A DNA stretch of 64,000 bases, from NCBI RefSeq assembly GCF_905163445.1, contig NC_053199.1:10186001-10250000 (forward strand). The letters are read 5' to 3'. Of the stretch, positions 33,401 to 42,084 are shown piece after piece. The notes below the pieces were generated by a model that was not told where the DNA came from, searched no databases, and was given only the letters and a program-made list of their open reading frames with translations. The position numbers and the translations under genes are program-made. The stretch's first letter is position 1, and each line of letters starts with the position of its first letter. This stretch comes from Pararge aegeria. Its lineage: Eukaryota > Arthropoda > Insecta > Lepidoptera > Nymphalidae.

Positions 33401-34241
33401 TTCTTGAACACCGTGCTCGAAATCGGTCAGGGAAAACTACTATATCACTTCAACTACATGATATTTTGACCTTCCTACCATCTAAACGTGATATTTTGAT
33501 TACAACTATTCATAAGCATTCTCTTACGAAAATCGGAATAGTCGATTTTTATTGAAATTTATTTCTTTGTTATTTTTCTTTACTTAGGAGAACAAAACGA
33601 TAAAAAATCAAGTCAGTTGAATTATTTTTACTACTGCAATTAATTCATAATGTTAATTCCTAGTAATAAGTTTATTTTTGGCAACATATATACCCATGCA
33701 TCTTAATTTTATAGTATAAAAAATAGATGATTTATTTATTAGGTAACCAACGTTTGTTATAATAGTTTAAATCTAAATTATTAACTCATAAACGGCGTAC
33801 TACAAGGCACGGGTATTCTCTCAGAATGAGAAGGTTTATGCCGAAGTTTACTACGCTGGCCAAATGCTGATTGGTAAACTTCTCTCTCTCATTGGAAAAC
33901 TCTCAGGCATGCAGGTTTTCTCACGATGTTTTTCTTTAAAGTTACAGCTGATATTTATTTGCTTAAATCGCATATAACTTAAGACTTGCGTGCCGGGGTC
34001 TCAAGCCGAAGTCATTCCGACTATTTAAGCTATAATCGTATACTTAGTTTATTAAAATGCTTATATTTTGCATAGTATACATATTTTACAAAAATTAAAA
34101 TTTTAAATTAACTTGCAGCTGGTATATGTGAATTTTAATTTCTTAAATAATATTTTACTTACAAACTGCTAATACATATTGTGCCAATGTGAAAAATAAT
34201 ACGAGTCCTATAAATATGCTGAAGTCTAGGTTTTTCTGCAT
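27295..34241 (-). CDS. JHBP/takeout-family gene 2; exons 1, 2 and 5 recognised, 3 and 4 not found
   Basis: Exon 1 is 34163-34241: an ATG followed by 26 codons with a hydrophobic stretch (IFIGLVLFFTLA, residues 9-20), then donor GTAAGT. Exon 2 is 32791-33013 and includes the family Cys pair (EKCNLQDSDC) and ends in TIIDDI before donor GTACGC. Both have exactly the lengths (79 and 223 bases) and phases of gene 1, and the exon 2 peptides share about 34 of 73 residues. A terminal exon (27295-27446) with acceptor TTTTCAG encodes a 49-residue end with SWR and PLEDLALY, close to the end of gene 1. Exons equivalent to residues 102-196 were not found in 27447-32790, which is rich in transposon fragments. 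Either this is a pseudogene that lost them, or they are too diverged to recognise. Predicted role if intact: secreted lipophilic-ligand carrier. Confidence 0.7.
27715..27975 (+). mobile_element. SINE family D copy, head-containing
   Basis: A tRNA-like head 'agcctagcgcagtgatgagc' and 'ccattcgatccctgatagg' is followed by 'ctaatctggttgtaggtttt' and 'cgttagttaccactttacc'. This gives the orientation for the many tail fragments of this family. It lies in the space between gene 2 exons 2 and 5. Confidence 0.75.
28200..28306. repeat. 19-bp minisatellite, 5.6 copies
   Basis: Unit gcagcatcgttgaaatgaa repeats exactly from 28200 to 28294 (five copies), followed by a 12-base partial copy. The unit length is not a multiple of three, so the frames that cross it on either strand are shifted from copy to copy and are not meaningful. 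Confidence 0.95.
28360..28495 (-). mobile_element. Repeat with 'ctgatgggaagtggaaaacc' block, inverted
   Basis: On the minus strand 'gatgggaagtggaaaaccat' is followed by 'ccataaacagacacttcg' and 'gagcatgacttcctgcaaag'. This corresponds to the element at 59085-59245. Copies are diverged by perhaps a quarter of positions. Confidence 0.6.
28735..29170. mobile_element. Interspersed repeat pieces with 'aagatggccgcca' block
   Basis: 'aatccaagatggccgccacc' at 29107-29126 is the inverse of blocks at 8895-8915 and 40580-40600. The part 28735-28960 ('gcaagtgcgcggtagaaatg', 'ggtatttcgaactgtatcag') has LINE-like composition but I cannot name it. Confidence 0.45.
29235..29420 (+). mobile_element. RTE-like LINE reverse-transcriptase C-terminus and tail
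   Basis: The plus strand reads P-T-R-W-T-D-D-I-K-Q-V-A-G-G-R-W, then A-A-Q-D-R-E-F, S-L-Q-K-S-F-D-Q-Q-W-T and a stop, then a 'tgataatgatgaaaa' tail. The 'RWTDDIxxVAGxxW...QDRxxWxxLxxxYVQQW' ending is diagnostic of RTE-type LINEs. It lies inside the stretch where gene 2 exons 3 and 4 should be. Confidence 0.8.
29880..29990 (+). mobile_element. SINE family D middle fragment
   Basis: 'taccgtggcaagttaccacc' and 'catttagcgtcccggtagga' followed by 'gtttcttagaaacc' correspond to the inner block of SINE D. The 64-codon frame here runs into this element and is not supported as a gene. Confidence 0.5.
30285..30365 (+). mobile_element. SINE family D tail fragment
   Basis: 'ggttaacccgttacggtgag' and 'accagtcaagtattaacatg' match the SINE D tail ('ggttagcccgctaccat', 'cagtcaagggctaacttg'). 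Confidence 0.45.
30645..31066 (+). mobile_element. Non-autonomous retroposon with (AGGGAT)n tail
   Basis: Starts 'ctagctgttgcccgcgactc', contains 'ttctatcctctatctccaac' and 'aagaatacgtgtacaaagtt', then 'gagaatcggttaagtagttt', and ends 'acattgacatttttaatatt' plus four agggat units (31035-31058). This is a very common lepidopteran element class. Confidence 0.8.
31091..31148. repeat. Perfect hairpin, 27-bp arms with 4-base loop
   Basis: 31091-31117 (tttactacctaggaaaattt and seven more bases) is the exact reverse complement of 31122-31148, with loop cata. A second, smaller inverted repeat (ttaacgaatg 31159-31168, cattcgttaa 31181-31190) follows at once. It lies between retroposon remnants in the putative intron of gene 2. 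Confidence 0.95.
31149..32184. other. Repeat debris; unrecognised 83-codon frame
   Basis: 'aagctaccagggtttccaac' near 31200 relates to the retroposon segment at 41330. The plus frame 31577-31828 ends T-N-K-T-E-A-G-K-G and is followed by a GTAATC that could be a donor, but nothing else supports an exon. Confidence 0.3.
32185..32240 (+). mobile_element. RTE-like LINE micro-fragment
   Basis: The plus strand reads L-K-W-Q-W-A-G-R, the 'LKWQWAGH' signature of RTE-type polyproteins, within only about 20 recognisable codons. Confidence 0.5.
33120..33395 (+). mobile_element. SINE family C copy
   Basis: Has a head with 'cctcggttcgtccccgg', then 'attgggttcaacgattaaga', 'gagaatacgttaagctgttg', 'ctctctttccggctgtttct', 'gagtgagggaatagagagtg' and 'cgcacacacttgtgcactat'. 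It lies in intron 1 of gene 2. This is the most complete member of the family here. Confidence 0.85.
33779..34033 (-). mobile_element. SINE family A copy in gene 2 intron 1
   Basis: Inverted block order with 'gcacgggtattctctcagaa', 'actctcaggcatgcaggttt', 'ctcacgatgtttttctttaa' and a degraded head at the right. It is immediately followed by 130 bases of AT-rich sequence and then gene 2 exon 1. Confidence 0.8.
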
Positions 34242-34323
34242 TTTCGATGACTGCTCACTTTATAACTTGTTAAGTAACTTAAAAAAAGGAGTAACTCTAC
34301 ATGAAAAATACATGTAAATACGT

Positions 34324-34332
34324 CTATATATA
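34324..34332 (-). promoter_or_regulatory. TATA-like box of JHBP gene 2
   Basis: The minus strand reads TATATATAG about 85 bases upstream of the ATG at 34241, similar to the spacing in gene 1. A second TATAAAG (about 34259-34265) lies too near the start codon to serve as the main box. Confidence 0.4.
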
Positions 34333-34454
34333 CTTCATGTAACACACGATGACGACTCACATTTTTTTCTACTACCGGATATTTAAAAAAAGGAACGCCG
34401 TAAAGTAAGATTAGGGTCGTAACGTAATGGTTCAGCAACATTTTACTACAAAAT

Positions 34455-34675
34455 CTGCCTCGTTGGTCTAGTTGTGTGCTGTTCTACTGTAGACCACAAG
34501 GTTCTTAGTACAATCTCCAGGTCCGGTCGGGGCAATGAATAGTATTACGTTTATCTATCAAGAAATTCTTAGTAGCAGTCCGGAGTTTGGAGGGCGGTGG
34601 TTCACCCCCGTACCTCGGTGCCTCGGTTCACGTGCTCTCACGTTAGACTGTAGATAGCTTTACTAAAATATGTAA
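34455..34675 (+). mobile_element. SINE family C copy
   Basis: 'ctgcctcgttggtctagttg' (head), 'caatctccaggtccggtcgg', 'tatcaagaaattcttagtag', 'cagtccggagtttggagg' and 'cacgtgctctcacgttagac'. Its 3' part is cut off by the next copy of the same family. Confidence 0.85.
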
Positions 34676-34687
34676 TTTCATCGTTCT

Positions 34688-34965
34688 AGTTGCGAGCATA
34701 GTCGACTACAGATTACGAGATCCTGGCTTCGATCCCCGGGTCGGGCCTATAAATATTACCTATTGTAAAAACCCAATAAATAGTAATATTTAGAAAGGTA
34801 ATATTTTGTTATGATAGGATATCAAGAAATTCTTAGTACCAGTCCAGAGATTGAAAATTGGCGGTAAATCACCTCCGTGTCTCTGAGAGCACGTTAAGCC
34901 GTCACGTTGATCTGTTCTGATCTGTTAAATTATGTCGAAGCTGCCGTCCCATTTGATTACGAGAG
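34688..34965 (+). mobile_element. SINE family C copy, tandem to the previous one
   Basis: 'tagttgcgagcatagtcgac', 'cttcgatccccgggtcgggc', 'tatcaagaaattcttagtac' and 'gagagcacgttaagccgtc'. Two members of one family side by side in the same direction, just upstream of gene 2. Confidence 0.85.
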
Positions 34966-35717
34966 TTAAGTAATTAGTGTACTCTTTTATGTATTCAAAA
35001 AAATTTTTTTTTTATTTTATGTATTTAATATACAACGTATGGCATAATTACAAAATAATGTTGTAGGATGTTTCATAAGGAATCACTCCGTAAAAATATT
35101 ACCGACACGCGCATCGTACCTACAAAACGGGACGCTTACCTAATAAAGTGACAGGAGTCACATGATTTTAGTTTTTCATGTGTTAAGGCTGTATCTGATT
35201 TATTTCAGTAAAAACTATGGCAGAGGTTTACTCAAAATTTATTAGGTTTTCGGTTTCACAGATAAATCTCACGAAAAGTGAACTATTCTTTCGGTTTTCA
35301 TCTACACGTTGTATTTATTTTTTTACGTACGGATCTCTAGCAACCTGTTTTTTAACATGCTTAACCTAAATTTATTTCGTAATAAAATTAGTACGTACCA
35401 CTAAATTAATTAACATAGATAAGTACGTATGCACCTGTATTATAATTCCCTGAGCTACAAAATATTAACATTCGCTGACCTCCATTATGTTCACAAACAT
35501 ACGCCACCTTGAGGGTCTATTTTTGAAAAAATTAACTACTGCAACTAAAGCAGACCTTTGAATATGATTTCCCTTCCCACTTTAATCCGCTGTTTCACCC
35601 TTACTTCTCTACTCTTCTTTTTACTTAGCCTTCTTTTCGGAAAATCCTTCCTTGGTACACTTCTAAGTTACTTGAGAGAGTCTTGGAAATGTATATACAA
35701 GTTAACTCATGTTTAAA
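34966..35717. other. No recognisable feature
   Basis: About 750 bases, AT-rich with a T-rich run at 35000-35022. No frame or repeat recognised. Confidence 0.4.
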
Positions 35718-35905
35718 CCAGCTGTTGCCCGCGGCTTCGTAAGCGGTTTTTGGGTTTTTCATGAATCCTGCGGGAACCGTAAATTTTTACGGGATAAAAA
35801 GCAGCCTTTGTGTTATTCCAGATCCAGATCCAGAAATTCAGTAAAATTGGCTCAGTAGTTTTTGCGTGAAAGAACAAACATTGATTCATCCATCCATATA
35901 GGGGA
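35718..35905 (+). mobile_element. Non-autonomous retroposon, short copy
   Basis: Begins 'ccagctgttgcccgcggctt', passes 'tacgggataaaaagcagcct' and 'gctcagtagtttttgcgtga' and ends near 'attgattcatccatccatat'. Same class as 30645-31066 but with an internal deletion. Confidence 0.75.
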
Positions 35906-36066
35906 ACGCTTAATTGCTTGACGCCACTTTGTTGGATAGGGTTGTAACTAGCCACGGCCGAAGACTTCCACCAGAGCAGACCGGAGAAAATTGCTCCTGC
36001 AGGGTATCGAACTCGGGAATTCCACTTACAAACCCACAAAGCTCACCACTGCGCCAGGAAGATACT
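35906..36066 (-). mobile_element. SINE family D head-side fragment
   Basis: 'gttgtaactagccacggccg', 'gggtatcgaactcgggaatt' and 'ctcaccactgcgccaggaag' are the inverted head of SINE D, with a clear tRNA-like B box. Confidence 0.75.
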
Positions 36067-36093
36067 GTGCCTATAGAATTGAAGGCGCAGGGG

Positions 36094-36300
36094 TCTACGA
36101 CCCTGCTTTCTGAGCTCAAGGCCGTGGGTTTGATTCCCACAACTGGAAAATGTCTGTGTTATGAACATGAATGTTTTTCAGTGTCTGGGGGTTTATCTGT
36201 GTATTATAAGTATTTATGTATATTGTCTATAAAAATATTAAACACAACAAGCTACGCTTACTTTGGGGCTAGATGGCGATGTGTGCATTGTCGTAGATTT
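36094..36300 (+). mobile_element. SINE family B copy, 5' truncated
   Basis: 'gaccctgctttctgagctca', 'gtgggtttgattcccac', 'gtttttcagtgtctgggggt' and 'ttggggctagatggcgatg'. The start of the tRNA-like head is missing and the copy follows a SINE D fragment directly. Confidence 0.88.
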
Positions 36301-36879
36301 GGAATCTAGAATTTAGTTCAGCATTTATTGATTATCAGATATAGTAAAAAATAGTTTTCATTTCATTCCTTAATATATGATATGTAACTCGTTTTGTAGA
36401 AAAATATCCTAGAAGTAAGTCCGTCACATCGTGTGTGAAGTGTTTTGTTTGTTAAATCAGTAAAAAATAAAACGAAAAATTCACTTAATTTTTTTTTTAT
36501 TTAATTATTGAACAAATAAGCCAGCAAAAGGTTTTTAAATTAATGTTTTGGAACGAATGATGAACCGAACGATAATAACATTTCAGAAAAGATTGCCATT
36601 CAAACGAAATGCTTACCCGAAAGAAACTTTTCCATATAATAAATCATTTTATTGTGTACTTAAAAATAATGTCAACAGCCAACGATGAGTTGGAAAAAAA
36701 CCTTACAACTTTTTTAATCAGGTTTTATTCGTAAGGCGAATATGTTGAGTGGTGATTATTTTTAGAAATTTGAAGCAAATATGAAATCCAAATGTCTTTG
36801 TTAAGATACTAATTCAGTTAAAAGCGCTGAATTTCTTACGTCTTTCGCGGCACAGGCGTATAAATTTGACCTTTTAGAC
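36301..36879. other. No recognisable feature
   Basis: AT-rich non-coding sequence, no frame or repeat recognised. Confidence 0.4.
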
Positions 36880-36985
36880 AGCCGAATGGCGCAGTGGGCG
36901 GCGACCCTGCTTTCTGAGTCCAAGGCCGTGGGTTCTATCCCACAACTGGATTTTATTTTGTGTTGAACTTTGTTGTATTTCAGGG
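36880..36985 (+). mobile_element. SINE family B head only
   Basis: The head 'gccgaatggcgcagtgggcg' to 'cccacaactgg' is well kept, but the body after it is changed. The B box has lost a base (gtgggttctatcccac). Confidence 0.8.
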
Positions 36986-37067
36986 GCTATTCGTGTAATT
37001 TGTATTCATTAAAAAATGCGGTAAAAGTCGATGCCTTACCCACTAGCCTAGTGGGTAATGGCATGGG

Positions 37068-37353
37068 CCTCCACACAAAAAGAGAAGGAGTTAAGACCAT
37101 AGTCCACCACGCTGGCCCTGTGCGGATAAGTGGACTTTAGACAGCTTTGAGAATATTATGGACAAATCTCAGGTAGGCAGGTTCCCTCACGATGTTTGAT
37201 GTTTTCCTTCACCGTTGAAGCAAGTGATATTTTAATTTCTTAAAACGCACATAACTTAGAAAAGTTAGAGATGCGTGCTTGGATTCGAACTCGCTCCCCA
37301 AAAAGGGAAGCCCTACCTTTCCTAATCCTACCTACTGGGCTTTCAGCGCTTCC
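37068..37353 (-). mobile_element. SINE family A copy
   Basis: 'ggagttaagaccatagtcca', 'ccaccacgctggccctgtgc', 'aggttccctcacgatgtttg', 'aaaacgcacataacttagaa', then the head with 'ggattcgaactcgctcccc'. The 5' neighbour 'ttacccactagcctagtggg' at 37037-37056 is a separate bit of head sequence. Confidence 0.85.
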
Positions 37354-37597
37354 AATGAGTTGATAAGAGAAAAATATCCACATTTAAAAAAAATAGATTC
37401 GATCATAAATTGGTAAAGCTAACTTCACCAGTTTATAATCAGGAGTCATCAAACTCGTTTAAATAATATTGTATATATATTATATAACTCTACAATATAT
37501 TAAAGCTGGTGTTGACGTCGAATAAATAATGCAGGAAATTAAACACGCCCATTATTGCAAGATTTATTTGCTCAAGCTGTGGTGCTTGTGGTGTAAG

Positions 37598-37672
37598 GCT
37601 GACTGACTGACTGACTGACTGACTGACTGACTGACTGACTGACTGACTGACTGACTGACTGACTGACTGACC
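37598..37672. repeat. (GACT)n microsatellite
   Basis: About 17-18 uninterrupted GACT units. It marks the start of the adjacent retroposon, in which simple repeats of gact or tgtc type are common. Confidence 0.95.
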
Positions 37673-37915
37673 TGATTACGACTGATCTATCAACGTACAG
37701 CTCTAACTACTTGACGGATCGGGCTGAAATTTTGCACACAGATAGTTATTAAAACGTCGGAATGTGCTTAGAAAGGATTTTTGAAACTTCCAACCTCAAG
37801 AGGGTTAAATGGGGGATGAAAATTTTGTATGAAATCCTTAATTTATCAATTTATTTTTCTAGTTTTAATCCATGAAACTTTGATTATAGTCACGCGGTAG
37901 ACATTGTAGACAGTC
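37673..37915 (+). mobile_element. Non-coding retroposon following (GACT)n
   Basis: 'aacgtacagctctaactact', 'ttgacggatcgggctgaaat', 'tttgcacacagatagttatt', 'aatgtgcttagaaaggattt' form a block order that is widespread in lepidopteran genomes. No coding capacity. Confidence 0.7.
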
Positions 37916-37942
37916 TAGGGGTCGCCTGTAAAAAAAATACCT

Positions 37943-38134
37943 TAATCATCATCATCATATCAACCCATTACCGGCTCACTACAGGGCAAGGGTCTCCTCC
38001 CATAATGAGACGGGGTTAAGGCCATAGTCCGACACGCTGGCCCAGCGCGGATTGGTGGACTCTACACGCCTTTGAGAACATCATAGAAGGAACGCCTTTG
38101 CCGTCGACCCACCCACTAGTCTATCTCCGCTTCT
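37943..38134 (-). mobile_element. SINE family A copy with internal deletion
   Basis: The catcatcatcatatcaaccc tail side is intact through 'ggattggtggactctacacg'. After 'gagaacatcatagaagg' the sequence jumps to a degraded head ('ccacccactagtctatctcc'), losing about 130 bases. Confidence 0.82.
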
Positions 38135-38637
38135 ATATTTAATACCTTAGGTAAGAAATATTTAATGTATCGGTATCTTACAAAAACTTTCGAGATTGTA
38201 TTCTCTAGGAGTAATAACGTATTCACCACTCACTACTATAACCACTTTAATCACTCAAATAACGTCGATATTTCTGTTTGCTCTATTCATTATTTAAAAG
38301 CTTCATTTACTAAGCAGAGCTACCTCCTTTGGGAAAATCAGAGTGAAGCTTACGCAAAGTATATTTTGCCTTTGACGAGTTGACCGACTAATTTTCGTGG
38401 TTCTGTGTACTGTTAGTAAAAGATAGAACACCTCGCATAACTTAGTGTAGGATGTAAAATCCTCTTTGATCTCGCATTCGTTCGAACTCGAAACTCCGTT
38501 CTATTTTCGTATATAAGCTCACGATTAAGAACCATAGATATAGTATTCTTAGTTACTTTACAGTCAAGTTTAAGTATGGTCTTTTTACAACGTAACGGCT
38601 TAAAGGTTTGGTCGTTTTTACTACCCTTATACCTTTA

Positions 38638-38942
38638 TCATCATCATCATTTCACCATTCCCAGCCCAATTCAAGGCACGAGCCTCCTCCCATGAGAAGG
38701 GCCGTTAGACCGTTTAAGAACGTAGTCCACCACGCTCGCCCAGTGCGGATCGGCGGACTTTTCACACCTTTGACAACAAATTTTGGAGATCTCTCAGAAT
38801 GAAGGTTTCCTCACGATGTTTTTCTTCAACGTTGAAATAAGTGATATATTAATTAGTTAAAACGCACATAACTTAGAAAATTCGAACTCGCTCACGCCGA
38901 AAATGAAGTCGAAGTCTTACCCACTGGGCTATAAACTCTTCA
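38638..38942 (-). mobile_element. SINE family A copy
   Basis: 'atcatcatcatcatttcacc' tail, 'cctcctcccatgagaaggg', 'gtagtccaccacgctcgccc', 'ctcacgatgtttttcttcaa', 'acgcacataacttagaaaat' and head with 'cttacccactgggctat'. Confidence 0.88.
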
Positions 38943-39089
38943 ACAATGAATATGATCGGGTTAAATTACGTTAATTATAAGTCATACGGATACATTTTTA
39001 TTAACCATGCATTACAAGGCACTTATAATAACAAAAAAAAAACTCTTATGTTACTTAATCATTACAATTATCGCTCACACAAAAAAACT

Positions 39090-39170
39090 ATTTTTGGAAT
39101 CGAAGCCACGGCCTTAGACTCAGAAAGCAAGGTCACTGCCCAGTGTCCACTACGCCAATCGGCCGTACGT
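39090..39170 (-). mobile_element. SINE family B head, inverted
   Basis: 'ttggaatcgaagccacggcc', 'tagactcagaaagcaaggtc' and 'ctacgccaatcggccgt' are the inverted tRNA-like head. The body to the left is too diverged to recognise. Confidence 0.75.
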
Positions 39171-39267
39171 AAGTTTCAGATTGAAGGGACTATCGATGTT
39201 CGGCGATAAAATATAATTGTGTATAGAGGTCAAACAGAGTTGTCAAGACACCGTTGTCGAACCTATA

Positions 39268-39303
39268 CTTGCACGAGCACTCATGCATCATTGCTCGTGC
39301 AAG
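39268..39303. repeat. Inverted repeat, 12-bp arms
   Basis: cttgcacgagca (39268-39279) pairs perfectly with tgctcgtgcaag (39292-39303). A second perfect pair with a similar core (acgctcgtgttaa, 39739-39751, with 39758-39770) occurs 470 bases downstream. Confidence 0.85.
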
Positions 39304-39354
39304 GAAATGATCCCTAATAACATCATAAGTAGGAGACGTATATATTGTCAATAT

Positions 39355-39520
39355 TCAAAATTCAAATTCAAATTCATTTATTTCAAGTAGGCCTACTTTA
39401 TAAGCACTTTTGAAACGTCAAGTATGTATGTTTGTGTGACTCTACCACCGGTTCGGAAAGCAGATTCTACCGAGAAGAGCCGGCAAGAAACTCAGTAGTT
39501 GCTCTTTTCCAACATCAACA
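39355..39520 (-). mobile_element. LINE 3' terminus, inverted
   Basis: 'aaattcaaattcatttattt', 'caagtaggcctactttataa', 'gactctaccaccggttcgga' and 'agccggcaagaaactcagta' form the reverse of the element at 14300-14465. Confidence 0.82.
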
Positions 39521-40004
39521 TTTACGAACATTTTGCTATCTTGCGGGAGATAAGAGCGAGGCTGGCTGCTTCCATTCTACCTTGTCATTGAGGAATTCAT
39601 CAAATGATGTCACCACGATGTAGGTATTTACCATGGAATTAAACGCAAACTACTGAAACTCTACGCCGTGCACTCCTAACAAATCACAACCGTTTTAAAA
39701 TAGTAACAAAATTATGAAGGCACGTGTTACTTATGTTAACGCTCGTGTTAATATAAGTTAACACGAGCGTACAACAAAATGGAGAAACATTTAATATAAA
39801 CATTGAATAATTCTAGAGCAATTTATTAAGCTTTATGCTAGTAAATAAATATGCTAAGGCAACAACGTTGTCCGCGTTTTTTTATTTAACTTGTAACTGA
39901 GATTATTTTCCGGGCTAAAAGTCGCCTTTGTAAGTCTAGAAGCGACATTCATGCCTCGTACCTCGTCAGTTAATTCGTGTATTGTTCTTATTTTTTTTTT
40001 TAAA
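39521..40004. other. No gene
   Basis: Contains the hairpin at 39739-39770. No supported frame. Confidence 0.4.
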
Positions 40005-40110
40005 GAGGAAAATAAATGAATTCCTATAAACAGAGCAACACTTCAGAGGGCGCGCAAGGTACAAGTCCTACAAAGGGCTGCTGTATACACTCGTATTCGT
40101 ATATGCATGT
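40005..40110 (+). mobile_element. Repeat fragment (as at 59085)
   Basis: 'cctataaacagagcaacact' and 'cagagggcgcgcaaggtaca' match the copy at 59130-59170. The 94-codon frame starting at 40016 is the continuation of this repeat into unique sequence and is not supported as a gene. Confidence 0.55.
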
Positions 40111-40555
40111 CGGGAGTACTTCCTCGGTCGAGCTTTTATTGTCCGGAACTATTGATATTAAAAAAGAGCTTTTTGACTATTCAGGGTTTTTGGATTTATG
40201 TCTGACACGTACATTTGTATTGTGTAAACAGTTTCTTAAGTCTGAGCCAACTCAAAGAACACCTTCAACGGATGCCATCCTTAGCACTTTTCTTTTTTAA
40301 AACGTTGGACTTGAACAGCTAGACTGTCATAGGCGTATATAATGATATAATTACATGGGCCTATGAAATTTCTAGCTGAGCTAAGATAAATAACGATGCT
40401 ACTGTATAAGTAGTAGCATCATATCGGTTGGAGAGATAAAGTGGCGGGACTCAGGAGTTGTTTTTATACTCTTAAATTAAGAATAACATTTATGTGCTGC
40501 GCGATGTCTATCAGTTAGTCACAAACTACAGTATATACAGTCATTATACTAGATC
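40111..40555. other. No gene; two small inverted repeats
   Basis: tcataggc/gcctatga (about 40328/40359) and gatgctact/agtagcatc (about 40394/40413) can pair. No coding support. Confidence 0.4.
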
Positions 40556-40760
40556 TTGTTAAAAATTTGTTGTTTGTGGTGGCGGCCATCTTGAATTTGA
40601 GGTTTGTTGTGATAGTGTTCTACTAGTCAAGCCCTTTTATTTGATACCAATATTGAGGATGTTGTGAAAAAATATGTACTCCGCAATATGTGGCGGCGGC
40701 CATCTTGAACCGATTTTCATCAAACCGATATTCACCTTTCATACAAAGAGGTAAAGACAT
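40556..40760 (+). mobile_element. Interspersed repeat with 'gcggccatcttga' blocks
   Basis: 'ggtggcggccatcttgaatt' and 'ggcggcggccatcttgaacc' occur about 110 bases apart. The same block is at 8895 and, inverted, at 29107. Confidence 0.6.
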
Positions 40761-40784
40761 ATTCAAACATGTTGGTAAGGCCCA

Positions 40785-40965
40785 TTATCTTGAGCAATAA
40801 AGGAAGGTGCCTGCCAGGAAGAGATCGCTACTAAGCGATAGGGCCGCCTTTTGTATCCTACTTTTTAAGTTTCTTCTTGTTGTGTCCATTGTTTTTTTCG
40901 TGTTCAAATAAAGTGTATAAATAAATAGTGTATAAAAATAAACAAAAAAAACCAAAACCAAAACC
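40785..40965 (+). mobile_element. LINE 3' untranslated tail
   Basis: 'gagatcgctactaagcgata', 'gggccgccttttgtatccta', 'tcttcttgttgtgtccattg' and 'ttcaaataaagtgtataa'. This is a recognisable non-LTR retrotransposon 3' end with its own AATAAA. The minus frame of 95 codons through it is a shadow. Confidence 0.65.
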
Positions 40966-41202
40966 TTGGCGACGGACCTAGAGGTCCATCGAAGGACACA
41001 GAGATTTTTTAGGGGTTGTAAGTCCGATATAACCGCTTCGTTACCCCCAACAGTGTCGTATGCGTCAGGCATTTTTTCCGAATTAAAAAAAACAAAAAAC
41101 GGCCCTATTTCTCCCTTGGTTACTTTATTTATTTATTTCAATTAATTAAAGTCTTAAAAATAATGTCAATTTTATTCTAAAGGTTCATAACATCAGTGTG
41201 TC

Positions 41203-41590
41203 AAATTCAAATTCAAAAATATTTTATTCAAGTAGACCTTATTACAGGCACTTATGAAGCGTCCATACAATTCACATGTTACATTAATGTTACTGATGGT
41301 GATAACTGCATTCGTTAGCTAAAAAGTAAGGCTAGGAGGGTTCCAAACGCGCCCTGATCTAAGAAGAGATCATAACAAGCTTAGTCAGGTTTTTTTTTGT
41401 TATCACCATCTCACAGTCTAGTTAATGTTGAGCTACGAAGTTAGACCAATTCATACCCAAGCTTTTTTATCATACATGTAATCCTTAATATTATAATAGG
41501 ATTTTTCTATAAGCTTACGTTTTAGATAAACTTTGAACTTATTGAGAGACATCTCAAGGATTTCATCTGGTAATTTTGATGATATTCAAT
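41203..41590 (-). mobile_element. Retroposon 3' segment
   Basis: The longest copy of the element at 3428 and 8094: 'caaattcaaattcaaaaata', 'caagtagaccttattacagg', 'gatggtgataactgcattcg', 'ccaaacgcgccctgatctaa', 'ttgttatcaccatctcacag', 'taatattataataggatttt', 'gagacatctcaaggatttc'. Confidence 0.8.
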
Positions 41591-41934
41591 TACCCTTAAA
41601 TGAATTGAAAATTAAATGTCATTGGTATCGAAGCAACGTTTTGTTGGTTAACATTTCATGTCGAATTTGGCTTATGTATAGTTATCACACATACACACGG
41701 TAGTAACGAGTTAATCTAATAACAATGTATCAACTTACATTAAACTCCTAGTTTAGGGTAACGTCAGAAACACGACTTGGGTGATTGCTAGGTAGTATAA
41801 TTATGATGGACGGGGGCAAAGCCTCGGGTGGTAAATCTAAACGAGTTATGAGAAGGCTAATTCACTTTGCTTCACTAAAATTATGTTACAATTAACCAGA
41901 TTACCCACTTGTTTCAGAAGAGCCTATGTAACAT

Positions 41935-42030
41935 AACTACTATATCCCTAGCAGGTAAGCCCGTTACCATCTTAGATTGAATCATAACCCAGTCAAGGGC
42001 TAACTTGTAGTAGAACAAAATACAAAAACT
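41935..42030 (+). mobile_element. SINE family D tail fragment
   Basis: 'ggtaagcccgttaccatctt', 'agattgaatcataacccagt' and 'caagggctaacttgtagtag'. Confidence 0.7.
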
Positions 42031-42084
42031 TGTCGGCGTTTTTTTTTCGAATGTAAAAATATGGTGTGTGTGTACCCTATGTCC

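Noticed and set aside
35914..36309. 131-codon plus-strand frame
   Set aside because: It runs across the junction of a SINE D head and a SINE B copy.
40785..41072. 95-codon minus-strand frame
   Set aside because: It lies antisense to a LINE 3' untranslated tail with an AATAAA on the other strand.
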